Of a DNA stretch of 64,000 nt, positions 8,240 through 16,845 are shown one piece after another. A program made the translations under genes and the position numbers. Numbering within the stretch: the stretch's first letter is position 1; each line of letters begins with the position of its first letter. A model generated the notes under the pieces. It was not told where the DNA came from, searched no databases, and saw only the letters and a list, made by a program, of their open reading frames with translations. Source of the stretch: Ancylomarina euxina (GTDB taxonomy: Bacteria; Bacteroidota; Bacteroidia; Bacteroidales; Marinifilaceae); NCBI RefSeq assembly GCF_003863355.1, contig NZ_QQWG01000003.1, forward strand, positions 124,001-188,000. Direction: 5' to 3'.

Positions 8240-9751
8240 ATGAAATCGAATTTATTATTTTCCGCTTTCGCAATTACTTTATTGCTTTTTTCATCCTGTT
8301 CTAAGGTGAAGAATCTTGTAGGTAAGGAAGAACGTTCGTCTGCTACAGGTTGGGCTTATAATGATCCTGAGAATGGAGGATTTGAATACAAGAAGGGTTA
8401 CATTCAGAAAACCGGACCAGGTTTGGTATTTATTGAAGGAGGAACTTTTGTTTTGGGTCGTACTCAGGATGATGTCATGTTCGAATGGAATAATATGCCA
8501 CGTCGTGTAACACTTCCATCATTTTATATTGACAAGACTGAGGTTAAAAATGTCAACTATTTAGAATATTTACATTGGACAAAACGTGTTTTTGTTGATT
8601 ATCCTGAGGTTTATAAAAAAGCATTGCCTGATACGATGGTTTGGAGATCTGAGCTTGCTTATAATGAGCCTTACGTAAATAATTATTTACGTCACAAAGC
8701 TTATTCAGAGTATCCTGTTGTGGGTGTTTCCTGGGAACAAGCTTCTGATTTTTGCGAATGGCGCACCGATCGTGTAAACGAAAGAATTCTAATTGAGAAG
8801 GGGATTTTGAAAGAAAACCCTGATCAACGAAACGAGAATAACTTTAATACTCAAGCCTACTTGATGGGACAATACGAAGGTGTTGTTGGAACCAATCTTA
8901 AAGATTTAAATCCTGATAATGAAGAACGTCGTGTACGTTGGTCAGATGGGATTTTGTTGCCTAAGTATCGTCTTCCAACTGAAGCTGAGTGGGAATATGC
9001 AGCTTTAGCTACTGTTGGTAACTCTACTGATGAGCGTATTGGAGATAAAAAGATGTTCCCTTGGAATGGACACTGGGTTAGAAATGACTCTAAGAAGCAC
9101 AGAGGTGAAATGATGGCTAATTTTTCGAGAGGGAAAGGTGATTTTATGGGGTCGGCTGGTGCTCTTAATGATGCTGGTGATGTGACTGTACCTGTAGATT
9201 CTTATTGGCCAAATGATTTTGGTTTATTCTGTATGGCTGGAAATGTTAACGAGTGGGTTGCAGATGTCTATCGTCCACTTTCATCCTATGATGTTGCTGA
9301 GTTCAATCCATATAGAGGTAATGTGTTTAAAACACCATTACTTGATGAAGAAGGTAATATTGCTGAGAAAGATAGTTTAGGCCGTATTCGTTATCGTGAT
9401 CAAAAAGATGCGGAATTGGTTAATCGTGTAAACTATAGAACAGCTGATAATAGAAACCATAGAGATGGTGATTTGGCTTCAAGTGTGGTTTCTGAGACAG
9501 AATGGACGAATGACGAACTTCGTACTAAAGGTTCATCTTTAATGTATTTAAATGCGCAAGGTGCAGATAACAAAACTTACAATACATTGATTAACGATGA
9601 ATCACGTGTTTATAAAGGAGGTTCATGGAAAGATAGAGTATTCTGGTTGTCTCCAGGTGCCCGTCGTTTCTTAGATCAAAAGAGTTCTAGAGATGATATT
9701 GGCTTCCGTTGTGCAATGACACATGTGGGATCTCCAGTAGAAGGCAAATAG
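8240..9751 (+). CDS. gldJ: Gliding motility / T9SS lipoprotein GldJ
   Basis: This 503-residue lipoprotein has a lipobox LFSSC with the acylated cysteine at residue 20. The body is a formylglycine-generating-enzyme-like (FGE-sulfatase) fold, with FIEGGTFVLGR near residue 68, YRLPTEAEWEYAA near 245, FCMAGNVNEWVAD near 330 and the final VYKGGSWKDR and IGFRCAM. GldJ is the family member needed for gliding and T9SS in Flavobacterium and is thought to be structural rather than catalytic. The neighbours porV-porU upstream and murF downstream are the conserved gldJ context and separate it from the paralogue GldK. A terminator follows directly. Confidence 0.95.
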   Translation: MKSNLLFSAFAITLLLFSSCSKVKNLVGKEERSSATGWAYNDPENGGFEYKKGYIQKTGPGLVFIEGGTFVLGRTQDDVMFEWNNMPRRVTLPSFYIDKTEVKNVNYLEYLHWTKRVFVDYPEVYKKALPDTMVWRSELAYNEPYVNNYLRHKAYSEYPVVGVSWEQASDFCEWRTDRVNERILIEKGILKENPDQRNENNFNTQAYLMGQYEGVVGTNLKDLNPDNEERRVRWSDGILLPKYRLPTEAEWEYAALATVGNSTDERIGDKKMFPWNGHWVRNDSKKHRGEMMANFSRGKGDFMGSAGALNDAGDVTVPVDSYWPNDFGLFCMAGNVNEWVADVYRPLSSYDVAEFNPYRGNVFKTPLLDEEGNIAEKDSLGRIRYRDQKDAELVNRVNYRTADNRNHRDGDLASSVVSETEWTNDELRTKGSSLMYLNAQGADNKTYNTLINDESRVYKGGSWKDRVFWLSPGARRFLDQKSSRDDIGFRCAMTHVGSPVEGK

Positions 9752-9776
9752 ATTATATGATTCTTACATAAGATTT

Positions 9777-9806
9777 ACCCCATCGCAATAAACGATGGGG
9801 TTTTTT
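9777..9806 (+). terminator. Rho-independent terminator after gldJ
   Basis: A 9-bp stem (ACCCCATCG at 9777-9785 with 9793-9801), a 7-base loop and a T run follow the gldJ stop codon by 25 bp. It separates gldJ from murF, which must have its own promoter in the following 45 bp or rely on read-through. Confidence 0.9.
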
Positions 9807-9852
9807 CTTGTAATTTTTTATAAATTCGCTAGTTCAATTTCAAGCTCATTCT

Positions 9853-11142
9853 ATGAATATTTCAGAGATTTATACCCTATTTCAAAATTTCCCTATTGTC
9901 GTTACTGATAGTAGAAAGGTTGTTAAAGATTCCATATTCGTTGCCCTAAAGGGGGATAACTTTAATGGTAATAAGTTTGCTTTAAGTACTCTTGAAAATG
10001 GATGTTCTTATGCTATAGTGGATGAAAAGGAGTATGCTATTGATGATCGATTTATATGGGTTGAAGATGCTTTGGATTGTCTTCAGCAGTTGGCAAGAGA
10101 GCATCGAAGAGTATTAGGTATTCCAATTCTTGCCATTACCGGAACCAATGGAAAAACAACAACCAAAGAATTGGTCAATGAAGTTTTGAAAAAGAAGTTT
10201 AAAACCTCAGCAACTCAAGGTAATTTCAACAATCATATTGGAGTTCCCTTAACTCTTTTGGAAATGAATTCTGATACAGAGTTCGGAATTGTTGAGATGG
10301 GAGCGAATCATCCTGGTGAGATTAAGATGCTTTGTGAGATAGCTGAACCTAATTATGGCTTGATTACAAATGTAGGTAAAGCTCATCTAGAGGGTTTTGG
10401 TTCCTTTGAAGGCGTGAAAAATACCAAAAAGGAGTTGTACGATTATTTATCTAAACATGATGGTGAGGTATTTGTCAATTGTGAAAATGATCATTTATTA
10501 GGGATGCTTAATAAACAAAAGATAGTTTTCTATGGCAATTCCGATAAGGCTTATTCTAAAGCTCGCTTTCTTCAAGCTGAGCCGAAACTTATTATCGAAC
10601 TTCGGTCTCCAATTGGGAAGTTATATATTAAAACGCAGTTGATTGGAGCCTATAATTTCGAGAATGTTCTAGCTGCTGTGACTTTAGGGCGTTATTTTGG
10701 AATTGATGAAATTGATATAAAAGATGCTTTAGAAACTTACACACCAAGTAATAATCGATCTCAGCTGAAAAAAACAGATAATAATGTTCTGTTTCTTGAT
10801 GCTTATAATGCGAATCCAACGAGTATGAAGGCTGCAATTGAAAATTTTGCAGCAATGAAAATGAAGAATAAATTTCTCATTTTAGGAGATATGTTGGAGT
10901 TAGGAAATGAATCTGAAAGGGAGCATCTTGATTTGTTGGAATTACTGAATCAGAATGAACTTTCTGATACAATATTGGTTGGGGATATTTTTTCAACTTT
11001 ATCTTCAAAATACAAGTTCAAAACTTTTAAAACAGTTGGTGATCTAATTATTTATCTTGACACTTTGAATTTAAAAGACAAATATATTTTAATTAAAGGA
11101 TCGAGAGGAATTAAGCTTGAAAAAGCAATTGAAAAATTATAA
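9853..11142 (+). CDS. murF: UDP-N-acetylmuramoyl-tripeptide--D-alanyl-D-alanine ligase
   Basis: This 429-residue Mur ligase adds D-Ala-D-Ala to the UDP-MurNAc-tripeptide in the cytosol. The ATP loop AITGTNGKTTTKE lies near residues 94-106, the central domain has EMGANHPGEI and TNVGKAHLEGFGS, and the C-terminal domain has FLDAYNANPTSM. The N-terminal segment VVTDSRKVVKDSIFVAL is the MurF/MurE substrate domain. Its place next to gldJ is a conserved arrangement. The SMR gene begins three bases after the stop, so the two are very probably co-transcribed. Confidence 0.97.
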   Translation: MNISEIYTLFQNFPIVVTDSRKVVKDSIFVALKGDNFNGNKFALSTLENGCSYAIVDEKEYAIDDRFIWVEDALDCLQQLAREHRRVLGIPILAITGTNGKTTTKELVNEVLKKKFKTSATQGNFNNHIGVPLTLLEMNSDTEFGIVEMGANHPGEIKMLCEIAEPNYGLITNVGKAHLEGFGSFEGVKNTKKELYDYLSKHDGEVFVNCENDHLLGMLNKQKIVFYGNSDKAYSKARFLQAEPKLIIELRSPIGKLYIKTQLIGAYNFENVLAAVTLGRYFGIDEIDIKDALETYTPSNNRSQLKKTDNNVLFLDAYNANPTSMKAAIENFAAMKMKNKFLILGDMLELGNESEREHLDLLELLNQNELSDTILVGDIFSTLSSKYKFKTFKTVGDLIIYLDTLNLKDKYILIKGSRGIKLEKAIEKL

Positions 11143-11145
11143 CTA

Positions 11146-11469
11146 ATGAATATAGCTTGGGTTTATTTATTGATTGCAGGACTTTTTGAAGCAGCCTGGG
11201 CGATAGGATTAAAATACACACAGGGTTTTTCTCGTTTATGGCCTAGTATATTTACAATTATTGCGATGGGTATAAGTCTTTATTTTTTGGGTTTGGCACT
11301 TAAGAATTTGCCGGTTGGAACTGCTTATGCGGTTTGGACTGGAATAGGCGCTTTCATAACAGCAATCTTAGGTATCATTCTGTTTGGAGAGAGTGTTCAT
11401 TTTGCTCGGATCTTCTTTCTATTCCTTCTCCTAGTCTCAATAGTTGGTTTGAAATTTACCGCTAGTTAG
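11146..11469 (+). CDS. SMR-family exporter, guanidinium (Gdx/SugE) subtype
   Basis: This 107-residue protein has four transmembrane helices and belongs to the small multidrug resistance family, which works as an antiparallel dimer in the inner membrane. The conserved glutamate is in [16 protein letters not shown], and the segments [16 protein letters not shown] and [15 protein letters not shown] match the guanidinium-exporting Gdx (SugE) subgroup rather than EmrE. No guanidine riboswitch is visible, since the gene starts three bases after murF. Export of guanidinium is an inference from subgroup motifs. The gene ends 9 bp from the convergent glycosyltransferase gene. Confidence 0.88.
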   Translation: MNIAWVYLLIAGLFEAAWAIGLKYTQGFSRLWPSIFTIIAMGISLYFLGLALKNLPVGTAYAVWTGIGAFITAILGIILFGESVHFARIFFLFLLLVSIVGLKFTAS

Positions 11470-11478
11470 AAATATTTG

Positions 11479-12501
11479 TTAGAAAGTTAGATCAGAGAAT
11501 CTCTTTTTACTTTGTATAAAATAGTCTGCAATGATACTTCCGTTATAAATTTCATTATGAAATTCTTTAGTTACTAAAGGATTTAAAACTCTTCTTTTTT
11601 CACGCATCTTACTTAAATTGGCATAAAAAGAGTAGTGGGCTTTTAATAAAGCCTTAAAATTGTCGAACTCTAGACTAAGAAGAAATTTGATACCTGCTAC
11701 ACCGTCTAATATCATTCTTAATAATAGGGTAGTAAGAAGTTTTTCAGAGGGTAAGTTTTTATAAAGCATAAAAAGATTATTCCTGAAATTCAGGTGTAGT
11801 TTTCTTGAACTGTGGTTTGGCAGGGTTGCACCACCAACATGATATACGACACTCTCAGGATTGCAAACTATTCGAAAGCCTCTGTTCTTAATTCTCCAGC
11901 AAAGGTCAATCTCTTCCATATGAGCGAAGAAATCTGCATCAAGTCCACCTAGTTTTTTATAGATCTCTGATCGGATAAAAAGGGCGGCACCACTTGCCCA
12001 CATAACATCGGTAAGTTGATCGTATTGCCCAAAATCAGGTTCGATAGTATCAAAGACCCGACCACGACAAAACGGATAGCCTAAATGATCTATATATCCC
12101 CCTGAAGCGCCTGCATATTCAAATTCTGACTTGTTATTGTATGCTTTAATCTTTGGTTGAGCTGCTACAATATAAGATTCCTTTTCAAATAAATTATAAA
12201 TAGGGTCAAGCCAGTTTTCACTAACTTCAACATCAGAATTCAGAAGAACAAAATAGTCATGATCAAGCTGATCTAAAGCTTTATTGTAACCATCAGCAAA
12301 GCCATAGTTTTTATCTAGAATAATGGTTTTAAGCTTTGGGTATTCACTTTTTAGAAAGGAGATGGAGTCATCAGAAGAAGCGTTATCAGCCACAATAACC
12401 TCTGCCCATTCTCTATTGGAAAACTGGGTGACAGAAGGAAGAAACTGTTCTAATAATTTCTTTCCATTCCAATTAAGGATAACCACTGCAATTTTATTCA
12501 T
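11479..12501 (-). CDS. Glycosyltransferase family 2 protein
   Basis: This 340-residue protein has a GT-A fold. It begins KIAVVILNWNGKKLLEQFL, contains ADNASSDDS and the metal-binding LLNSDVE (DxD-like) motif, the acceptor-side segment GGLDADFFAHMEEIDLCWR, and a hydrophobic C-terminal region without clear transmembrane helices. The arrangement resembles rhamnosyltransferase-like enzymes that decorate surface polysaccharides, but donor and acceptor cannot be told from sequence. It is the last gene of the minus-strand run mtaB, inositol phosphatase, LpxL-type acyltransferase, glycosyltransferase (gaps of 25, 32 and 56 bp). The neighbouring acyltransferase suggests an envelope lipid or polysaccharide role. 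Confidence 0.9.
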   Translation of the reverse strand: MNKIAVVILNWNGKKLLEQFLPSVTQFSNREWAEVIVADNASSDDSISFLKSEYPKLKTIILDKNYGFADGYNKALDQLDHDYFVLLNSDVEVSENWLDPIYNLFEKESYIVAAQPKIKAYNNKSEFEYAGASGGYIDHLGYPFCRGRVFDTIEPDFGQYDQLTDVMWASGAALFIRSEIYKKLGGLDADFFAHMEEIDLCWRIKNRGFRIVCNPESVVYHVGGATLPNHSSRKLHLNFRNNLFMLYKNLPSEKLLTTLLLRMILDGVAGIKFLLSLEFDNFKALLKAHYSFYANLSKMREKRRVLNPLVTKEFHNEIYNGSIIADYFIQSKKRFSDLTF

Positions 12502-12557
12502 GACTTTGTATTGTACTTGATGTGAATTGTAAGCTAAATATAAACTAAATTACTGAC

Positions 12558-13433
12558 CTATGAATCTCGTTTGTGTTTCCACCTTTTGTGTGACCATAAC
12601 CAGTATGATGGATTTTCATTGATAATATTTTCGAGTAGACGAGTGTGTATTTCTGTAATCTCGTTTTCTTCAGTTTCTTTTGGTTTATCAGTAATTGGGA
12701 TAAACTCGTATTCGTAATAACCACGTTTGATTTTAGTCATTTTTGTGTAAATAACGACCTGGTCAAGTTTTTTCGCAATTCGTTCAGCACCTTGAAGAAT
12801 AGGCGTGTCCTGATTTAGGAAATTGGTCCAATAATGCAGGTTTCTTCTATTAGGTGTTTGATCACCAATAAAGGCTGTGATAGTAAAATGACCTTGATTT
12901 TTATGTCTGATCATTGTGCGTAGTGTATCATTTTTTGCAAGTGTTTTCGCCCCCAAACGCTCTCTGATTTTGATGTACATTTTGTCGAAAACCTTGTTGT
13001 GTAAGGGTTTGTAGATAGGAAGGAAATCACCAATATGGTAGGTTGCGAAAGAACTTAACCATTCCCAGTTACCGTAGTGACCAGTAACAGCAATAACACT
13101 TTTACCTTGAGTTTTATAAGGTTCAAGGGAATCAGGATTTTTCCATACACAACGCTTCTTTATTTCTTCTTGGCTAATATTCCATAGTTTGATGGTTTCA
13201 ACAAAGGTATCACAAAAATGATGGTAGAATTCTTTTCGTATTTTTCTGATTTCTTCAGATGATTTTTCAGGAAATGAATTTCTTAAATTTTGATTAACGA
13301 CTTTCTTTCTGTAGGCTATAACTCTATAAATAATGAAAAAAACAAAATCAGAGAAAATATATAATACCCAAAGAGGTAAGAAACTCAATAAGCGACAAAA
13401 AGCATAAGCTAAGTATGAAAGAAAACGAGTCAT
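12558..13433 (-). CDS. LpxL/HtrB-type lipid A acyltransferase family protein
   Basis: This 291-residue inner-membrane protein transfers a fatty acyl chain to a lipid A precursor or a related acceptor. An N-terminal membrane anchor (about residues 8-38) precedes the acyltransferase motif TGHYGNWEW, which supplies the catalytic His-X4-Glu pair, and the segment FIGDQTPNRR. The frame is open 20 codons further upstream into the preceding gene. I chose the ATG at 13433 because it avoids that overlap and starts just before the membrane anchor. Bacteroidota usually carry one or two such genes. The exact acyl acceptor is inferred only from the family. Confidence 0.9.
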   Translation of the reverse strand: MTRFLSYLAYAFCRLLSFLPLWVLYIFSDFVFFIIYRVIAYRKKVVNQNLRNSFPEKSSEEIRKIRKEFYHHFCDTFVETIKLWNISQEEIKKRCVWKNPDSLEPYKTQGKSVIAVTGHYGNWEWLSSFATYHIGDFLPIYKPLHNKVFDKMYIKIRERLGAKTLAKNDTLRTMIRHKNQGHFTITAFIGDQTPNRRNLHYWTNFLNQDTPILQGAERIAKKLDQVVIYTKMTKIKRGYYEYEFIPITDKPKETEENEITEIHTRLLENIINENPSYWLWSHKRWKHKRDS

Positions 13434-13465
13434 ATATAAATTAAATATTGAATAAGTTGATGCTA

Positions 13466-14263
13466 TTATTTTAGCATGAATTTCTGAACGCAATTTTTTA
13501 TTTCATTGAAATTTAGTGAATTACTTGCGATTATTTCTTGCCCGAAGATGTAATCACTTTCGCCAAGAAAATCACAAACTTTGCCACCAGCTTGTTGTAC
13601 TAAAAATGCACCCGCAGCAACATCCCAGGATTGAAGCCCATATTCATAAAAAGCATCGAAACGACCACAGGCCACGTAAGCCAGATCAGTTGCTGCTGAG
13701 CCAGGCCGACGAACACCTTGAGAATTGATGCATAAATATTTGAGTAACTCCATATAGTTATCCAATTGCTCGAAATTGTGATATGGAAAGCCTGTTCCAA
13801 TTAAACTTGTTTCAAGAGTATTAGCTTCTGAAACTGATATGACTTTGTTGTTAAGATAAGCTGGAGCTCCATCCCATGAATAAAAGCATTCGTTTAAACT
13901 TATTTCATAAACAAGCCCAAGAACGATTTTGTCATCTTTTTTAAGTGCGATACTAACTGCAAAAGGTGAGAAACCATGAATGTAGTTGGTTGTACCATCT
14001 AATGGATCGATAATCCAATTGTATTTTTCTCCTGTTGTCGTCTCAGTGCCTTCTTCTGCAATAAATCCAGCCTCTGGAATAAGAGGTTTCAGTGCCTCGA
14101 TGATTTTAGCTTCAGATGTTTTATCAACATAGGTCACAAAGTCATGTGTGCCTTTATTTTGAATAACATTAGCATTGATTTTATTTTGTTGCTCTTTTAT
14201 AAAAGAGCCAACTTCAATGGCAATTTTTTGAGTTTGTCTGCAAACTGACTCCAGATCTATCAT
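13466..14263 (-). CDS. Inositol monophosphatase family protein (SuhB-like)
   Basis: This 265-residue cytosolic phosphatase uses Mg2+ at a conserved site. The motifs are AEEGTE, IIDPLDGTTNYIHGF (the main metal site) and SWDVAAGAFLVQQAGG (the second metal site and C-terminal signature). Length is typical. Members act on inositol-1-phosphate or related sugar phosphates, and the physiological substrate here is unknown. It sits between mtaB (25 bp upstream) and the LpxL-type gene (32 bp downstream), which suggests an operon. Confidence 0.94.
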   Translation of the reverse strand: MIDLESVCRQTQKIAIEVGSFIKEQQNKINANVIQNKGTHDFVTYVDKTSEAKIIEALKPLIPEAGFIAEEGTETTTGEKYNWIIDPLDGTTNYIHGFSPFAVSIALKKDDKIVLGLVYEISLNECFYSWDGAPAYLNNKVISVSEANTLETSLIGTGFPYHNFEQLDNYMELLKYLCINSQGVRRPGSAATDLAYVACGRFDAFYEYGLQSWDVAAGAFLVQQAGGKVCDFLGESDYIFGQEIIASNSLNFNEIKNCVQKFMLK

Positions 14264-14288
14264 GAGCTGCGTGGCTTTATGTTAGGAT

Positions 14289-15617
14289 TTAAGCAAGTTT
14301 AAATTTAAAACTTTTTTCATCGAAAAGTTTAACTTTCACGTTTCCATTATCATTTATTTCTAATAGGCTAACTTCAGCGATACGATTGCTAAGATTTGGG
14401 TTGTATGTGATCTCAACTTTAATATAATTCTCAGTGAAACCATACATGATTCCATCGTTATTATGATCTTCAAATAGAACTTTTGCATTTGTACCAAGAA
14501 AACTCTGGTAGAAAGCTCGGAGTTTCTTTTCTGATAGAATTTGAAACATTTTAGCTCTTTTCTTCTTATCCTCATGACTAACCTCCTCTTTAATTTCAAG
14601 AGCTTTTGTACCTTGTCGTTCTGAATAAGGAAAAACATGTAATTGAGAAATAGGTAACTCGTTGATGAAATTATAAGCATCAAGGAAATCCTCGTCTCTT
14701 TCACCTCGACTGCCTGCTATGACGTCAATACCAATAAAGGCATCTGGAGTCAGTTCTTTTATTTTAGCAATCCGTTGAGCAAAAAGTTCACGATTGTAAC
14801 GACGTTTCATCAATTTAAGCACATGATTTGATCCTGCTTGTAGTGGAATATGAAAGTGGTTGACAAATTTATTCGATTGAGCTACAAATTCAATAATCTC
14901 ATTACTAAGTAAATTCGGTTCGATGGATGAAATTCGAAAACGTTCAATGCCTTTGACCTTTTCAAGAGCTTTTATTAAATCGAAGAAATTCTCATTCGTG
15001 CTTTGCCCGAAATCACCAATGTTAACACCCGTTAGAATAATTTCTTTGGCGCCTTGCGCAGCTACTTTTTCGGCTTCATTTACCGTATCAGCGATGCTCA
15101 TATTTCGACTTCCACCACGAGCAAAAGGGATCGTACAGTAAGTGCAGAAGTAATTACAACCATCCTGAATTTTTAAGAAGCAACGCGTTCTGTCTCCCAT
15201 AGAGTAGGAAGCTTGAAAATCTTTTACCGATTCAACTTCGCATGGATGCATTTCTCCTGTGCCTTTTTTTTCCAGATGCTCAATGTATTTATGTATATTG
15301 AATTTTTCATTAGTGCCTAAAACCAAGTCTACTCCAGGAATTTCTGAAATTTCTTTGGGTTTTAGTTGAGCATAACAGCCAATAACAATTACAAAAGCAA
15401 TCGGATTTGTTTTGATGATTTTCTTTATAGCTTGTCGACATTTTTTGTCAGCCTGATCGGTGACAGAACAAGTATTGATTACGTAGATATCAGCTTTTTC
15501 AGTCGCTTTAACCGTTTCGAATCCCATTTCTTTAAACGAACGACCAATGGTTGATGTTTCTGAAAAATTTAATTTGCAGCCTAATGTGTAAAAGGCTACT
15601 TTCTTTCCTTGCGACAT
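14289..15617 (-). CDS. mtaB: tRNA t6A37 methylthiotransferase MtaB
   Basis: This 442-residue radical-SAM enzyme converts t6A to ms2t6A at position 37 of tRNAs. The N-terminal UPF0004 domain carries FYTLGCKLNFSE, VINTCSVT and VIGCYAQ with three cluster cysteines. The radical-SAM motif is CNYFCTYC near residue 155, followed by FARGGSR and ILTGVNIGDFG, and a C-terminal TRAM-like domain. TLGCKLN and TGVNIGDFG favour MtaB over MiaB and RimO. The frame is open 16 codons upstream, but the ATG at 15617 has a good Shine-Dalgarno AAGGAG (15625-15631 region), which decides the start. It is the first gene of a probable four-gene unit. Confidence 0.95.
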   Translation of the reverse strand: MSQGKKVAFYTLGCKLNFSETSTIGRSFKEMGFETVKATEKADIYVINTCSVTDQADKKCRQAIKKIIKTNPIAFVIVIGCYAQLKPKEISEIPGVDLVLGTNEKFNIHKYIEHLEKKGTGEMHPCEVESVKDFQASYSMGDRTRCFLKIQDGCNYFCTYCTIPFARGGSRNMSIADTVNEAEKVAAQGAKEIILTGVNIGDFGQSTNENFFDLIKALEKVKGIERFRISSIEPNLLSNEIIEFVAQSNKFVNHFHIPLQAGSNHVLKLMKRRYNRELFAQRIAKIKELTPDAFIGIDVIAGSRGERDEDFLDAYNFINELPISQLHVFPYSERQGTKALEIKEEVSHEDKKKRAKMFQILSEKKLRAFYQSFLGTNAKVLFEDHNNDGIMYGFTENYIKVEITYNPNLSNRIAEVSLLEINDNGNVKVKLFDEKSFKFKLA

Positions 15618-15841
15618 GTTTTCTTCTCCTTTGCTGATAAAATTGGTATGAGGTTTAAACATCATAGTCTAAAGAAATAAGATTAGATTTGAAGTTCAAA
15701 CTCTGATAATAATCTCAATTTGCCTGAAACTCTATTGATAGTCAGGAAAGTAAGAGGATTCTAAAAACGAAAAGAACTACCTCAGGATATGAAATAGTTC
15801 ATTGTTTATGAATCTGTTGCAAAATTAGAAAAAAGAATCTA

Positions 15842-16744
15842 CTATGCCATAACTTTTGGGCTAGAGTACTGCTGATAGAGTTGATGAATAATACCATCAG
15901 AAACTCCAATTTTTGGTATTTGAATGACATCAGAATTGGCCCATTCCATAATACTAAGGAAAATGGTAGCAGCAGGAATAATCACATCAGCACGATCAGG
16001 ATTCATATCGTAGTTAATCATCAGTTGATCGTAAGACATACTGCTGAATAATGAATGGATTTCTTTTAGCTCATGGTAGCTGAGAACACGCTCCTTTCTA
16101 GGACTAGCGTATTTAAAAAGTTTATTAATATTTCCACCTGAACCAATCAGTTCGATATTATCTTTTGATGAACAGATATCCAGTAGACATTCTTTAATGC
16201 GAATAAACTCGTTAGGAGGAACACAGTTCTTTAAGATTTTGATGGTTCCTACGTCGAATGAACATGAAAAGTGAGCAATACCACCAGAGAAAAGTGTGAT
16301 CTCAGTGCTGCCTCCTCCAACATCTACGTATAAGTAATTCTTTTTAGGATCAAGAAAGGTGGTGTGTTTATTAGAAAAGATGATGTTGGCTTCTTCTTTT
16401 CCGGTGATCAAATCGATTTGAATATCAGCTTCTTTTTTAATTCGTTGAATGAGTTGAGTCCCATTCTTAGCTTCTCTCATAGCTGAGGTGGCACAAGCGC
16501 GGTAGGATTCGATCTCGTGAACATCCATGAGTTTACGAAATGCAATCATGGTTTTGACCATTTTTTCCTCTTTCTCAATGGATATATTATTGCTTGTAAA
16601 AGTATCGGCTCCCAAACGAATAGGTACTCTTATAAGAGAAGATTTTCTTAAATATGACTCACCATCTTTCTCAATAACATTCGTGAATAACAATCGAACA
16701 GCATTGGAACCTATATCTATGGCGGCAAATTTTATAATCTTCAT
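15842..16744 (-). CDS. Ppx/GppA-type phosphatase
   Basis: This 300-residue protein is a single actin-like ASKHA domain of the exopolyphosphatase/guanosine-pentaphosphatase family. The motifs AAIDIGSNAVRLLF, YVDVGGGSTEITLF and LIGSGGNINKL are intact. It lacks the C-terminal HD-type domain of the longer Ppx enzymes, as is common for the short Bacteroidota form. It probably hydrolyses polyphosphate or pppGpp, and the substrate cannot be chosen from sequence. It lies downstream of phoH on the same strand but a strong hairpin stands between them. Confidence 0.9.
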   Translation of the reverse strand: MKIIKFAAIDIGSNAVRLLFTNVIEKDGESYLRKSSLIRVPIRLGADTFTSNNISIEKEEKMVKTMIAFRKLMDVHEIESYRACATSAMREAKNGTQLIQRIKKEADIQIDLITGKEEANIIFSNKHTTFLDPKKNYLYVDVGGGSTEITLFSGGIAHFSCSFDVGTIKILKNCVPPNEFIRIKECLLDICSSKDNIELIGSGGNINKLFKYASPRKERVLSYHELKEIHSLFSSMSYDQLMINYDMNPDRADVIIPAATIFLSIMEWANSDVIQIPKIGVSDGIIHQLYQQYSSPKVMA

Positions 16745-16761
16745 AAGGCATAAGCTTAAAG

Positions 16762-16792
16762 AAACAGTTTAAAACCATGTTTTAAACTGTTT
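16762..16792. other. Perfect 13-bp inverted repeat between phoH and ppx
   Basis: The arms AAACAGTTTAAAA (16762-16774) and its exact complement (16780-16792) flank a 5-base centre. It lies 53 bp after the phoH stop codon and 17 bp before the ppx ATG. On the minus strand TTTCTTTAAG follows, so it can act as a phoH terminator. Its AT-rich stem and its closeness to the ppx start also allow an operator or a leader hairpin. Confidence 0.6.
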
Positions 16793-16845
16793 CGGTTTGC
16801 CTAATTAAATTAAAGTATTTTTTTAAATTATCCAATATTAATTTG

